From the NCBI GenBank assembly GCA_003165655.1, contig PMOY01000361.1:1-36944 (forward strand): DNA of 36,944 bases, given 5' to 3'. Numbering within the stretch: position 1 is the stretch's first letter; each line of letters opens with the position of its first letter. This DNA is from Solirubrobacterales bacterium. Its GTDB lineage: Bacteria > Actinomycetota > Thermoleophilia > Solirubrobacterales > Solirubrobacteraceae. The translations under genes and the position numbers were made by a program. The notes beneath the pieces are model-generated. The model made no database searches, was not told where the DNA came from, and was given only the letters and a program-made list of their open reading frames with translations. Below are positions 8,310-16,817 of this stretch, in pieces.

Positions 8310-8771
8310 ATGAGCGACACAAGTGAGATCATCCGGCTCACCCTCGACTACGCCTGGTACCTCGATAACCTCGACCTCGACGGCGTCATGGAGCAATTCA
8401 CCGATGACGCGGTCATGGACGCGACGCCAATCGGGCTTACTCTGAACGTTGGCAAAGCGGATGTTCGCGCCTTCTTCGGTGACGTCGTGTCACAGCTTTC
8501 TCATGAGAGCCATCTCACTTCCAACCATCGTGTCGACGTTGCAGATGACGCCGCCACCGCTGTCGGCACCGTCTACTATGATGCGCACGCCGTCACGCTC
8601 GAAGGCGTGCACGCGCGAGCTCGTGGCTTCTACGAGGATGAGTACAGACGGACGCCGTCGGGTTGGCGCATCAGTTCACGGGTGGTCAAGGCACTGACAC
8701 CGCCGAGTATGCAGGCGTTCTCGATGTATGACTCAGAGCGCGATTCGGATACCAGCGCGCGGACGCCCTGA
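8310..8771 (+). CDS. SnoaL-like / NTF2-fold protein
   Basis: A 153-residue protein of the NTF2-like (SnoaL_4) type: an N-terminal helix with YAWYLDNLDLDGVMEQF, then a curved sheet with HLTSNHRVDV and ARARGFYEDEYRRTPSGWRISSR. The family forms cone-shaped ligand pockets and includes polyketide cyclases, ketosteroid isomerases, epoxide hydrolases and hydroxylase partners. The first aspartate region (LDLDGVMEQFTDDAV) and central His pair are usual for SnoaL_4 members next to ring-hydroxylating or P450 enzymes. The reaction here is unknown. CAGGAG precedes the ATG at 8310. It lies between the P450 and the ligase in the same operon. Confidence 0.8.
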   Translation: MSDTSEIIRLTLDYAWYLDNLDLDGVMEQFTDDAVMDATPIGLTLNVGKADVRAFFGDVVSQLSHESHLTSNHRVDVADDAATAVGTVYYDAHAVTLEGVHARARGFYEDEYRRTPSGWRISSRVVKALTPPSMQAFSMYDSERDSDTSARTP

Positions 8772-8818
8772 GTCTCGGAAGCGCCCGACCTTTCCTTTCC
8801 TTCGACGACGCCCTGGAC

Positions 8819-10453
8819 ATGGAACTGACGATGATGCGCGGCCGCGGTCCGGGGCTCGGGACGTATGCCTCGAGATTCGAGCTCCCTGAGCGCACGCTGC
8901 TCCACGTCCTTCGCCACCAGGCGCAGGCGCGCGCCGATCATCCTTGGCTGGTCTTCGACGGGTCCGAGACGCTGACGTTCGGCGCGGCCCAAGAGCGTGT
9001 CAACCAAGCCGGCCACGCGCTGCGCGCGAGGTTGATTGGCCCAGGCGACAACGTCGCGCTCTTTCTTCGCAACCAGGTCGAGTTTCTCCCCGCGTTCCTC
9101 GGGGCGCAAGCAGCCGGCGGCGTCGCGGTGCCGCTCAACGCCGGCTCTCAGGGTCCACTGTTGCAGTACGTGATCGAGGCTTCCGCGGCGAGGGCCATTG
9201 TCGCCCGTGCCGATTTGCTCGACCGGCTTGAAGCCCTCGACGCGCTCGGTGACGTGCGGCTGGTCGTCGTGTGCGGCGAGGGCCCATTGCCCGCTGATAT
9301 CCATGGTGCGACGACCGTGCGGTGGCCCGACTTCCTCGACGGCCACCCCGTCACCCCGGTCAGCGAGCTGCCGCGTGGCACCGATGTCGGGCTGATCCAG
9401 TTCACGTCTGGGACGACGGGCAACTCGAAAGGCGTCGTCTACCCCAATCAGTTCCTGTACCTGTACTCGGCGATGGTCACCGACACGCAGGAGCGCAAGC
9501 ACGACGACGTTCTCACCACGCCCCTGCCGCTCTTCCACGTGGCCGCGCTTCACATGATCGCCGGATCTGCTCTCCACGCGGGTTGCACCGCCCACCTGAA
9601 GTCGCGCTTCTCGGCAACGAACTACTGGCAGGAGGTGGCGGCCGATGGCGCCACGTTCGGAATCCTCCTCGGCCCGATGGCAGAGATCATCCTCAAGCAT
9701 GGTCCCGAGGTTCCTGAGCACCGCATGGAGAGCATCTTCTGCGTGCCGTTCCCGCCCAATGGCGCGTCGTTTGAGAAGCGCTATGGCGTGACGCTGCTGT
9801 GGCAGGGCTACGGCATGACTGAGATCTATCCGCTACCGATGCCGAAACGGCTCGAGGAGGGGGTCCCACGCGACACGATCGGACGGCCCGCTTCGTGGAT
9901 CGAGTTCGCGGTCGTCGACGCGGACGATCGGATCCTCCCGGCCGACGAGGTCGGAGAGCTGGTGTTCCGGCCTCGCCTGCCGCATGCGATGGCGCGCGAA
10001 TATTTCAACGCGCCCGAGGCGACGACGAAGGCCTTCCGCAACTTCATGTTTCACACGGGCGATCTCGCCTGCTACGACGACGAGGGACGCCTGCATTACC
10101 GCGGGCGCCAGCAGGATCGGATCCGTCGCCGCGGCGAGAACATCTCGGCCGACGAGCTCGAGTTCGTCGCCATGAGGCACCCCTCGGTCGTGGAGGCGGC
10201 GGCCTACGGCGTCCCGGGTGAGTTCGGCGAGCAGGAGGTCAAGCTCGACATCGTCCCGCGGGACGATCTCGACTGCCCGGCGCTCCACGCCTGGCTCGCC
10301 GACCAGCTCCCGCGTTTCATGGTGCCGCGCTACATCGAGCTGAAGCACGAGCTTCCGAAGACACCAAGCCAGAAGATCCTCAAGTACCAGCTGGCCGAGG
10401 CGCCCCTCGACCGCAACGAGGTCTTCGTGTTCGAGACGGTCACCAAGCGGTGA
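8819..10453 (+). CDS. AMP-forming acyl-CoA ligase (ANL superfamily), first copy
   Basis: A 544-residue adenylate-forming enzyme. The phosphate-binding loop FTSGTTGNSKG is near 195-205, GYGMTE near 330-335, the hinge region HTGDLACYDDEGRLHYRGRQQDRIRRRGENIS follows, and the catalytic lysine is probably Lys519 in TPSQKILKYQL. It activates a carboxylic acid to an acyl-CoA via acyl-AMP. The sequence is like the crotonobetaine/carnitine-CoA ligase CaiC branch rather than a long-chain FadD. The ATG at 8819 lacks a clear ribosome-binding site; ATG codons at 8831 and 8834 are alternatives. It ends four bases before the second P450, supporting one transcript. In a KstR2-like regulon the CoA thioester made by such a ligase would be the natural inducer; this is an inference. 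Confidence 0.93.
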   Translation: MELTMMRGRGPGLGTYASRFELPERTLLHVLRHQAQARADHPWLVFDGSETLTFGAAQERVNQAGHALRARLIGPGDNVALFLRNQVEFLPAFLGAQAAGGVAVPLNAGSQGPLLQYVIEASAARAIVARADLLDRLEALDALGDVRLVVVCGEGPLPADIHGATTVRWPDFLDGHPVTPVSELPRGTDVGLIQFTSGTTGNSKGVVYPNQFLYLYSAMVTDTQERKHDDVLTTPLPLFHVAALHMIAGSALHAGCTAHLKSRFSATNYWQEVAADGATFGILLGPMAEIILKHGPEVPEHRMESIFCVPFPPNGASFEKRYGVTLLWQGYGMTEIYPLPMPKRLEEGVPRDTIGRPASWIEFAVVDADDRILPADEVGELVFRPRLPHAMAREYFNAPEATTKAFRNFMFHTGDLACYDDEGRLHYRGRQQDRIRRRGENISADELEFVAMRHPSVVEAAAYGVPGEFGEQEVKLDIVPRDDLDCPALHAWLADQLPRFMVPRYIELKHELPKTPSQKILKYQLAEAPLDRNEVFVFETVTKR

Positions 10454-10457
10454 TGCG

Positions 10458-11705
10458 ATGATCACGGCAGCGGTTCCGAACGACGACCTCATGTCGGCCG
10501 AGCTCCTGGCCGATCCGTATCCGGCGATGGCGGCGTTGCGCGAGAGCGACCGCATCCACTGGAGCGACGCGCAGCGGGCTTGGCTCGTGACCCGCTACGA
10601 CGATGTCGTCGAGGGATTCGGCAACCCCCTCCTGTCGTCGGACCGCGTCCGGCCGTTGCTCGCCACGATGACCGACAAGCAGCGTCAGTCGGCGGGCCGG
10701 GTCATGGAGCTGCTCGCCGGGTGGATGGTCGTCACCGACCCGCCCGAGCACACTCGCCTCCGGCGCCTGGCCGCCAACGCATTCAACCCGCGCCGCGTGG
10801 CGGCGATGGAGGGGCGGATCCGGGGCCTCGTCGACGACATGCTCACGCGTTTCATCGCCGACGGCTGCACCGATCTCATCGCGGACTTCTCCTTCCCGCT
10901 CCCCGCCACGGTGATCGCCGAGCTCCTCGGCGCGCCGCCCGGGGACCGCGACCGCTTCCGCCACTGGTCCGAGGACCTCGCGCAGGTCGCGTTCGGCGCC
11001 GGCGGTGCGGGGCGCCCCGACCGCCACGAGCGCGGGATGCGGGGCCTGCAGGAGCTGCTCGACTACTTCGAGGGCCTGATCGAGGACGCCCGCGCCGATC
11101 CCGGCGGCGAGAACATGATCGCCGGGCTGCTCGAGGGCGACGGGAAGGGGAACGTCCTCGACCTCGAGGAGACGAAGGCGATGCTCGCCCTGATGCTGTT
11201 CGCCGGGCACGAGACGACGACGAACCTGATCGCCACCTCGACGGTCCGGCTGCTCGAGCGCCCCGACCAGCTCGCGCTCCTCCGCGAGCAGCCCGACCTG
11301 ATCAACCAGACCGTCGAGGAGACCCTGCGCTACGAGGGCGCCATTCGCGTCCTCATCCGTTGGGTCATCGAGGACTTCACGTGGCACGGGAAGGAGGTGC
11401 GCGCGGGTCAGCGCGTCTTTCTGCTCCTCGGCGGCGCGAACCGCGACCCGGCGAAATTCAACGATCCCGACCGCCTCGACATCACGCGCAAGCCCAACCC
11501 GCACGTCGCGTTCGGCAAGGGCGTGCACGCGTGTATCGGCGCGCAGCTCGCGCGCGTGGAGACGCGCATCGCCCTGGCCGCCGTGTTCGAACGGCTTCCC
11601 GGACTACGCGTGGCCCACCAGGAGCTCAAATGGACGCCGAGCCTGGCCTCGCGCGCTCTGCGCTCCGTCCACGTCGAGCACGATGCCACTCAGACCCGCG
11701 GCTGA
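10458..11705 (+). CDS. Cytochrome P450 (second copy)
   Basis: A 415-residue P450 with all key motifs: WMVVTDPPEHTRLRR in the C-helix, AGHETTT in the I-helix, EETLRYEG for ExxR, and heme loop FGKGVHACIG with Cys359. It is clearly diverged from the first P450 at 6988, and its heme motif is the canonical one, so they are more likely two enzymes for different steps than recent duplicates. The ATG at 10458 is four bases past the ligase stop codon. The FAD oxidoreductase follows after 30 bp. The substrate is unknown. Redox partners are not encoded in the window. Confidence 0.95.
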   Translation: MITAAVPNDDLMSAELLADPYPAMAALRESDRIHWSDAQRAWLVTRYDDVVEGFGNPLLSSDRVRPLLATMTDKQRQSAGRVMELLAGWMVVTDPPEHTRLRRLAANAFNPRRVAAMEGRIRGLVDDMLTRFIADGCTDLIADFSFPLPATVIAELLGAPPGDRDRFRHWSEDLAQVAFGAGGAGRPDRHERGMRGLQELLDYFEGLIEDARADPGGENMIAGLLEGDGKGNVLDLEETKAMLALMLFAGHETTTNLIATSTVRLLERPDQLALLREQPDLINQTVEETLRYEGAIRVLIRWVIEDFTWHGKEVRAGQRVFLLLGGANRDPAKFNDPDRLDITRKPNPHVAFGKGVHACIGAQLARVETRIALAAVFERLPGLRVAHQELKWTPSLASRALRSVHVEHDATQTRG

Positions 11706-11735
11706 CCGCGGTCGTCTGTCCCCACAGGAGAGCGC

Positions 11736-13121
11736 ATGCCCAAGTACGACGTGGTCATCATCGGGGCCGGCGCCGCCGGTCTCACAAGCGGGGCCCTGCT
11801 GGCCAAGGAGGCGAAGTCCGTCTGCGTCGTCGAGGCGGGCAAGTACCTCGGCGGCCGTGGCATGGCCGTCCCGGAGGAGGGGTTCAAGCTGAACCTCGGC
11901 GGGCACCTGCTCGAGGACGGCGGCGGCGGTCTGACGAAGATCTTCGAGTATCTCGGCAAGGAGCTCACGCACGGCGCGGCCTCGGCGGACCAGCTGATCT
12001 GGGACCACGACAAGCTCGAGTGGGGGTCGATCCGCGACCGCTTCCAGGGCGACCGCAGCGAGCTCAGGCGGGTGATCAAGATCCTCCTCGCGACGCCCTA
12101 CGGCGAGCTCGACCGCCTCGACGATCAGCCCTTGCGCACGTGGCTGGCGCAGCACACGTCGGATCCGGCCGTCTTCGACCTGTTCGAGTTCATCTCGGTC
12201 CTCGAGTGCATGACCGACGACTGGTATGACCACTCGGCGTCGGAGAACCTCATCGCCCGCAAGATGCACTTCGAGGAAGCGGGCAAGGCGGCGTATTCGT
12301 TCTGGCCCGGCAAGGGCTGGGACGGGCTCTTCGACGACCTGCGCGATGCCGTCGTCGAGCATGGCGGCGAGGTACTGCTCAACACGCCCGTCGAGACGGT
12401 GCTGATCGAGGACGGGCAGGTGAAGGGCGTCGCCCTCGGCCGCGACAAGGTCCTGCCCAACGAGGTCCTCGAGGGCGACATCGTCGAGGCCGACTGCGTC
12501 ATCTCCACGCTGCCGGTATGGAACGTCCTGCGCGTCGTGCCCGAGCAGCACCTGCCCGACTGGTACACGGCGCAGATCCGCTTCCTGGCCCAGGACCACC
12601 TGCGCATTTCCTGGCTCGGCCTGTACATGGCTACCAAGCAGCCGGTGCACATCAACGACCCGACGGAGCTCGCCACGTGGCTGCACGCGCCGACGAGCCG
12701 CCTGTCAGGCTTCTTCTTCAACCAGACGGCGATGGACCCGTCGACGTCCCCGCCCGGTAGCAACCTGTACGTGTGCGGCGGCATCATCCCGGGCTTCAAG
12801 GCGCGCGACATGGAGTACGTGAAGAGGAAGTTCGAGGAGTTCGAGGCGGACCTGAAGGTCATGTACCCGGGCCTCAAGGAGACGTACTGGCGCCGGCGGC
12901 ACCTCGTCCACGATCCCTCGTTCGGCGTGATCCAGAAGCCCGGGCTCGTCGGCATCTTCCGGCCGCACTGGCGTGCCCCGAACGTCGATGGGCTGTACTT
13001 CGCGTCGGAGACGTTCCGCAGCCGCGGCATCGGCGTGGACCGCGCCGCCCGCGCCGGCCTCACGGTGGTGGAGGACTATCTCGGACGCAAGCTCGATGGT
13101 CACTTCGGCTGGCACTACTAG
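11736..13121 (+). CDS. FAD-dependent oxidoreductase, phytoene-desaturase-like, first copy
   Basis: A 461-residue flavoprotein of the amine-oxidase/CrtI type. The dinucleotide fold VIIGAGAAGLTSGALLAKE is at 6-24, followed by GGRG, and the C-terminal FAD motif is near GLYFASETFRSRGIGVDRAARAG. CrtI-like proteins desaturate or isomerise hydrophobic substrates; here the substrate is unknown. AGGAGAG precedes the ATG at 11736. It is the last gene of the P450 operon. A clear paralogue lies at 19637 with matching landmarks (LAKE, YLGGR, WYDHSASENL/WWEHSASENL, YSFWP, RGIGVDRAARAG/RGIGIDKAARSG), also beside an acyl-CoA ligase, so the ligase plus flavoprotein module is present twice. Confidence 0.88.
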   Translation: MPKYDVVIIGAGAAGLTSGALLAKEAKSVCVVEAGKYLGGRGMAVPEEGFKLNLGGHLLEDGGGGLTKIFEYLGKELTHGAASADQLIWDHDKLEWGSIRDRFQGDRSELRRVIKILLATPYGELDRLDDQPLRTWLAQHTSDPAVFDLFEFISVLECMTDDWYDHSASENLIARKMHFEEAGKAAYSFWPGKGWDGLFDDLRDAVVEHGGEVLLNTPVETVLIEDGQVKGVALGRDKVLPNEVLEGDIVEADCVISTLPVWNVLRVVPEQHLPDWYTAQIRFLAQDHLRISWLGLYMATKQPVHINDPTELATWLHAPTSRLSGFFFNQTAMDPSTSPPGSNLYVCGGIIPGFKARDMEYVKRKFEEFEADLKVMYPGLKETYWRRRHLVHDPSFGVIQKPGLVGIFRPHWRAPNVDGLYFASETFRSRGIGVDRAARAGLTVVEDYLGRKLDGHFGWHY

Positions 13122-13175
13122 ACAGCTGATCCGCTTCGGCTGCGCGGGCAGTGACCGCAAGGGATCGCACCTAGC

Positions 13176-14279
13176 TCATCGAAATGGGCTTGCGGGCGCG
13201 TCACTGGCACCCGTAAGTTGGCCAGGGCTCCAGGGGCGGACGGTTGTGCCACCGTCCCCGGTGGTCTGCTGATAGTCCGCCGTGAAGAGGTTATACGGGT
13301 GGGCCGGCGGCATGGCGCTGACCCGATCGAGCAGCGTGCGCTCCCCGGGCGGAAGCTCCAGCTCCAGTGCGGCCAACGCGTCGTCGAGCTGACCAAGCGT
13401 GCGCGCGCCGATGATCGGCGCGGTGATGCCGGGATGGCCGGCGGCCCAGGTCATGGCCACCTGCGCCGGCGGCCGGCCGAGCCGTTCGGCGACGGCGACC
13501 AGCGCTTCCAGGATCGGCCAGTCCCGCTCGGTGAAGCGATTCAGGAGCGCCGCGTAACCGGGGCTCGAGCCGAGTCGTCCCTGATCGTTGGCACCGTCGC
13601 GGGAGTACTTGCCGGTCAGGAACCCACCTCCCACCGCGCCCCAGGGGCAGACCCCGATGCCGAGGTGCTGGGCCGCCGGTAGATGCTCGCGCTCGATCGT
13701 GCGTTCAACCAGCGAGTACTCCGGTTGGAGGGCGATCGGCCCCGCCCGCCCGTCTCGCTCGGCGAGCGTCTTGGCGCGCGCCAGGTACCACGCGGGGACG
13801 TCGGAGAGACCGTAGTAGCGGATCAATCCGGCGGCCACGAGGCCGTCGAGCGTCCTCACCACCTCGTCGACCGGCGTTGCCGTGTCCCAGTGGTGCATCC
13901 AGTAGAGGTCGACGTAGTCGGTGCCCAACCGCTCCAGGGAGTCGCGGAGCGAACGATGAATGCTCTTTGCCCCATTGCCGCCGGCATTGGGATCTCCCGG
14001 CCGCGTGCCACCGGAGAACTTCGTGGCGAGCACGATCGCATCACGCTCGCCGCCCTCGCTGAGGAACCGACCCACCATCCGCTCGCTCGAGCCGTCGTTG
14101 TAGATATTGGCGGTATCGATGAAGTTCCCGCCCGCCTCGCGGTAGCGGGTCCAGATCTGGCGCGAGATGTCGACGTCGGCGCCCCATCCCCAGTCCGTGC
14201 CAAAGGTCAGGGTGCCGAGCGCCATCGGGCTGACCCGCAAGCCCGAGTGACCGAGTGTCACGTAGGCGTCGAGGCCCAT
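13176..14279 (-). CDS. Aldo/keto reductase
   Basis: A 367-residue member of the AKR (TIM-barrel, NADPH) superfamily, similar to the AKR9/AKR11-type branch. The catalytic tetrad is visible as Asp55 and Tyr60 (FIDTANIYNDG), Lys87 (LATKFSG) and His129 (LYWMHHWD). IIGARTLGQLDDALAALE is the usual C-terminal NADPH-binding segment. It would reduce an aldehyde or ketone to an alcohol, or work in reverse. It lies 110 bp downstream of the binding-protein gene on the same strand and may be read from the same operator-bearing promoter. No strong ribosome-binding site is visible before the ATG at 14279. The last 30 or so residues are low-complexity and probably disordered. Confidence 0.93.
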   Translation of the reverse strand: MGLDAYVTLGHSGLRVSPMALGTLTFGTDWGWGADVDISRQIWTRYREAGGNFIDTANIYNDGSSERMVGRFLSEGGERDAIVLATKFSGGTRPGDPNAGGNGAKSIHRSLRDSLERLGTDYVDLYWMHHWDTATPVDEVVRTLDGLVAAGLIRYYGLSDVPAWYLARAKTLAERDGRAGPIALQPEYSLVERTIEREHLPAAQHLGIGVCPWGAVGGGFLTGKYSRDGANDQGRLGSSPGYAALLNRFTERDWPILEALVAVAERLGRPPAQVAMTWAAGHPGITAPIIGARTLGQLDDALAALELELPPGERTLLDRVSAMPPAHPYNLFTADYQQTTGDGGTTVRPWSPGQLTGASDAPASPFR

Positions 14280-14389
14280 CGCTACACGCGCTCGGCGGCC
14301 TGCCGACCAAAGGTCTCTGACAGACCCTCGATCGACAGGACCGGATGCGTGCTCATCGGCTCATGCTCACCGGCTCGCCGCGCTGGTGT

Positions 14390-15538
14390 TCAGCTGACGT
14401 GCCAGAGGGCTTTGAATGCTGCCTGGTAGTTGGGCGGGTCCCAAGCGGTCGCGTTGGTGGTGTTGGCCTTGGTTTGGAGGATGGTGGGGCTGGCGAGTGG
14501 GTCGGTGATTTGGGGGTCGCCGACGAAGTGGCGGGCGAGCGCGTCGATGTCTGCCCACGAGATCCACGCCACGGGGTAGGCCGTCCAGGCGTATTCGGTG
14601 CCGTTGAGGATGTTGGCGAGGTTCGGCGCGGACGCGTTCTGCCCGACGATCTTGACTTTCGAGCTCAGGCCTGCGCCTTTGAGGGCCGCGGCGACGCCGG
14701 AGGCGAAGTTGCCATCGGCGAACGCGACGTAGTTGATGTCGGGGTTCGCCTGCACGGTGCTGACCACGGCTGCGGGTAGGGTCGTGCCGACGTCGGTGAG
14801 TTCCTCGTTGATGATCTTGACGCTGCAGGCTGAGCAATCGCTCGTGATCGTCTTCTGGAGCGTGTTGGACAGTGACGTCAGGATCGGGAAGACCGGCATG
14901 TTGAACATTGCGACGTGGGCGTCGCCCTTGCTGTCGGAGACGATGAAGTTGCCGAGGATCTGGCCGTCGCGGTTGAACACCGGTGTGTGGGTGACCTCCG
15001 TGATGATCGGCGGTGACGCTGTGTCGGGCACGCCGGAGTTGACGACCGGGACGTGCTCCGCCAGGGCGTGCTTCAGGGCCGTCTCGGTGACCGCGTCTTG
15101 GAACCCGTTGAGGATAATTCCGTCAGGATGAAGCGCCAGCGCCGCGTTGATCTGCTGGACGACGTTCTCCGGTGTGCCGGTGGAGACGAGCGGCTTGAAC
15201 TTCCAGCCCAGCGCCGCCGCGGCTTGACCGGCCGCGCTCAGGCCGGCCGCGCAGACCGGCAGGTTGCACTCGACAGCAGCGATGAGCTTCCCGGTCGGGG
15301 GCTTCTTGGTCAGTGGTGTCGTGATGCCGTTACCGGTCGGCTCCTGCAGATAGGGCGCCACCGCTTTCGTCGCCGCGGCGACGTTCGCCGACGACGCGCC
15401 ACTTGACGCGGACCCACCACTCGACGCGGACGTAGAACTCGAGCTCTTACTGGTGCTCCCACACGCCGCGACCAGGACCACGGCAACAATCACTCCGGCC
15501 ACCGCCAGCAACCGTCGACCAATCAGACTCACGTCCAT
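14390..15538 (-). CDS. Substrate-binding lipoprotein of a sugar-type ABC importer (Peripla_BP_4 family)
   Basis: A 382-residue exported lipoprotein. The signal peptide RRLLAVAGVIVAVVLVAAC ends in a lipobox with the lipidated Cys, followed by a Ser/Gly-rich linker of about 30 residues. The mature part is a two-lobed periplasmic-binding-protein fold (KLIAAVECNLPVCAAG, DGIILNGFQDAVTETALKHA, VVSTVQANPDINYVAFADG). The ATG at 15538 is preferred to the ORF-track start because GAGGAGAG is just upstream and the signal peptide then has normal length. No permease or ATPase is adjacent. The orphan importer at 1207-3799 is the right family and carries the same kind of operator, so they probably form one transporter. 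Two operators lie upstream of this gene. Confidence 0.9.
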   Translation of the reverse strand: MDVSLIGRRLLAVAGVIVAVVLVAACGSTSKSSSSTSASSGGSASSGASSANVAAATKAVAPYLQEPTGNGITTPLTKKPPTGKLIAAVECNLPVCAAGLSAAGQAAAALGWKFKPLVSTGTPENVVQQINAALALHPDGIILNGFQDAVTETALKHALAEHVPVVNSGVPDTASPPIITEVTHTPVFNRDGQILGNFIVSDSKGDAHVAMFNMPVFPILTSLSNTLQKTITSDCSACSVKIINEELTDVGTTLPAAVVSTVQANPDINYVAFADGNFASGVAAALKGAGLSSKVKIVGQNASAPNLANILNGTEYAWTAYPVAWISWADIDALARHFVGDPQITDPLASPTILQTKANTTNATAWDPPNYQAAFKALWHVS

Positions 15539-15573
15539 CACTCTCCTCAGGCCTCGCAATGCAGAAAGGGACA

Positions 15574-15587
15574 ACCAACCGCTCGGT
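15574..15587. promoter_or_regulatory. KstR2-like operator, site 3
   Basis: ACCAACCGCTCGGT, within CAACC and GGTTG flanks, fits ACCAnnCGnnTGGT with one mismatch (CGGT for TGGT). It is 36 bp upstream of the binding-protein start, probably within the 5' leader or at the promoter. Confidence 0.5.
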
Positions 15588-15632
15588 TGAGCGTCGGGAG
15601 GTTCAAGCTACTAGCACAAATTCCAAAAGTCA

Positions 15633-15646
15633 ACCATTCGTTTGGT
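15633..15646. promoter_or_regulatory. KstR2-like operator, site 4
   Basis: ACCATTCGTTTGGT inside CAACC and GGTTG flanks (15631-15648) is a strong palindrome. Its centre is 59 bp from site 3, so two dimers could flank or cover the promoter of the minus-strand binding-protein gene. Confidence 0.65.
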
Positions 15647-15701
15647 TGTTTAGCATCGTCTTAACGTAAACCTGAGGAAGTCCTCACGGGCCGGTGCGGA
15701 C

Positions 15702-16685
15702 TTAGGCCCTGACGTAGGCGATCCGATCATTCGCCGCGCTGGAGAGCCACAGCTCGCCGTCGACCTCGAGCGCAGTCGCGGCGGTTCCGAAGACCTCGTG
15801 CTCGAGGCGGACGAGCTCCTCGACGGCCAGGGTCTCGGGATCGATCTTGAGCGCGACCACCGGGAAGTTGCACGACGCGTAGGTCGTGACTCCGTCGAAG
15901 ACGGTCTTGGGTTCGCTGATCTGCCCGGCGGTGAGGACGTGGCCATCCTCGCTCCACTTGACGTTGTCGGGCAGAAAGTCCAGCTGGATCGTGTCGCGCC
16001 TCACCGGTGAGACCCCGCGCGACAGGCGAACGAAGGTCTTCGTCGCCCAGGACGCCACGTAGAACCACCGACCGTCGGGCGAGACGTTGACGCCGTTGGG
16101 GGCGCTAAACGCGCTCTGCGGCACTTCCTCCCATCCCTGCCCGGCATGCCACTCCATGAGACTGCCCGTGATCCTGCCGGCGTAGACCTTGTCAAACGCC
16201 GTCGGGTCGGCGAGGTCGAGGTAGTTCGTCGCCACGATGCCACCGTCGGGCAGCGGCGCGACCGCGTTGCCCCAGACGCCCGGCGCCTGGAGGATCGCGC
16301 CAATCCACCGGACCGCCGGGCGGTCGGCGGTCGTGTCGACCTCGAAAACCTCGATCGACTCGCGCTGGCCGTGGTTGACGAGGTAGAGCGTGTGCACGTC
16401 GCCATCTCCCGGTCGCAGCGCGAGGCCGTGCGCGTTGAAACTGGCGATGTCCGGCGCCTCGACGTCGCCGTAGATGCCGCCGGACGGCGCGAACGCGACC
16501 TGCGACGGAAACAGCTCCTCGCCGGTCTTGGCGAGGCTGTCGACGAGGTACATGTGGCCTTGGGGGTGTTCGGGTCCAGCCATTCCGCTGGCAATCAGCC
16601 AGCGTGTGCCGGGGACGCGTGCCAGATCTTCCGCGTTGTACAGACCGGTGATGAAACCGAGCTCGGTCGACGTCATCGTGCTCAT
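15702..16685 (-). CDS. SMP-30/gluconolactonase-like beta-propeller protein
   Basis: A 327-residue protein with the repeating blade pattern of the SMP-30/paraoxonase-like calcium-dependent propellers: NAHGLALRPGDGDVHTLYLVNHG, GNAVAPLPDGGIVATNYLD, SAPNGVNVSPDGRWFYVASW and LPDNVKWSEDGHVLTAG. The Asn and Asp residues in NGVNVSPDG and DNVKW are at the places where such enzymes bind calcium. Family members hydrolyse lactones or esters; here a lactone formed by oxidation of a cyclic ketone is a possible substrate, which is inference. No signal peptide is seen, so it is probably cytoplasmic. AAGGAGGAG precedes the ATG at 16685. It lies 132 bp downstream of the enoyl-CoA hydratase on the same strand. 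Confidence 0.82.
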   Translation of the reverse strand: MSTMTSTELGFITGLYNAEDLARVPGTRWLIASGMAGPEHPQGHMYLVDSLAKTGEELFPSQVAFAPSGGIYGDVEAPDIASFNAHGLALRPGDGDVHTLYLVNHGQRESIEVFEVDTTADRPAVRWIGAILQAPGVWGNAVAPLPDGGIVATNYLDLADPTAFDKVYAGRITGSLMEWHAGQGWEEVPQSAFSAPNGVNVSPDGRWFYVASWATKTFVRLSRGVSPVRRDTIQLDFLPDNVKWSEDGHVLTAGQISEPKTVFDGVTTYASCNFPVVALKIDPETLAVEELVRLEHEVFGTAATALEVDGELWLSSAANDRIAYVRA

Positions 16686-16817
16686 CTCGCTCCTCCTTCA
16701 GGGGCCTGCGATGTGACGGCACAAGCCCGGGTTCGAATCAATAGGTGTGCTTGCCCATCGCGGCGGCCCAGGGACCTTGGCAGGTGGACGTGACCGGAGA
16801 ACGCTTGCGGTTGACGG

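Noticed and set aside
10580-12229. 549-residue plus-strand ORF across the second P450 and flavoprotein
   Set aside because: Arg/Pro-rich frame that overlaps two well-supported genes in another frame.
13127-13155. Weak GATCC/GGATC inverted repeat between the convergent flavoprotein and reductase genes
   Set aside because: Long loop, bulge and no T-tract; not good enough for a terminator call.
14305-14326. GACCAAAGGTC and GGTCT/AGACC inverted repeats before the aldo/keto reductase
   Set aside because: Short, and spacing does not match the operator pattern; could be chance in high-GC DNA.
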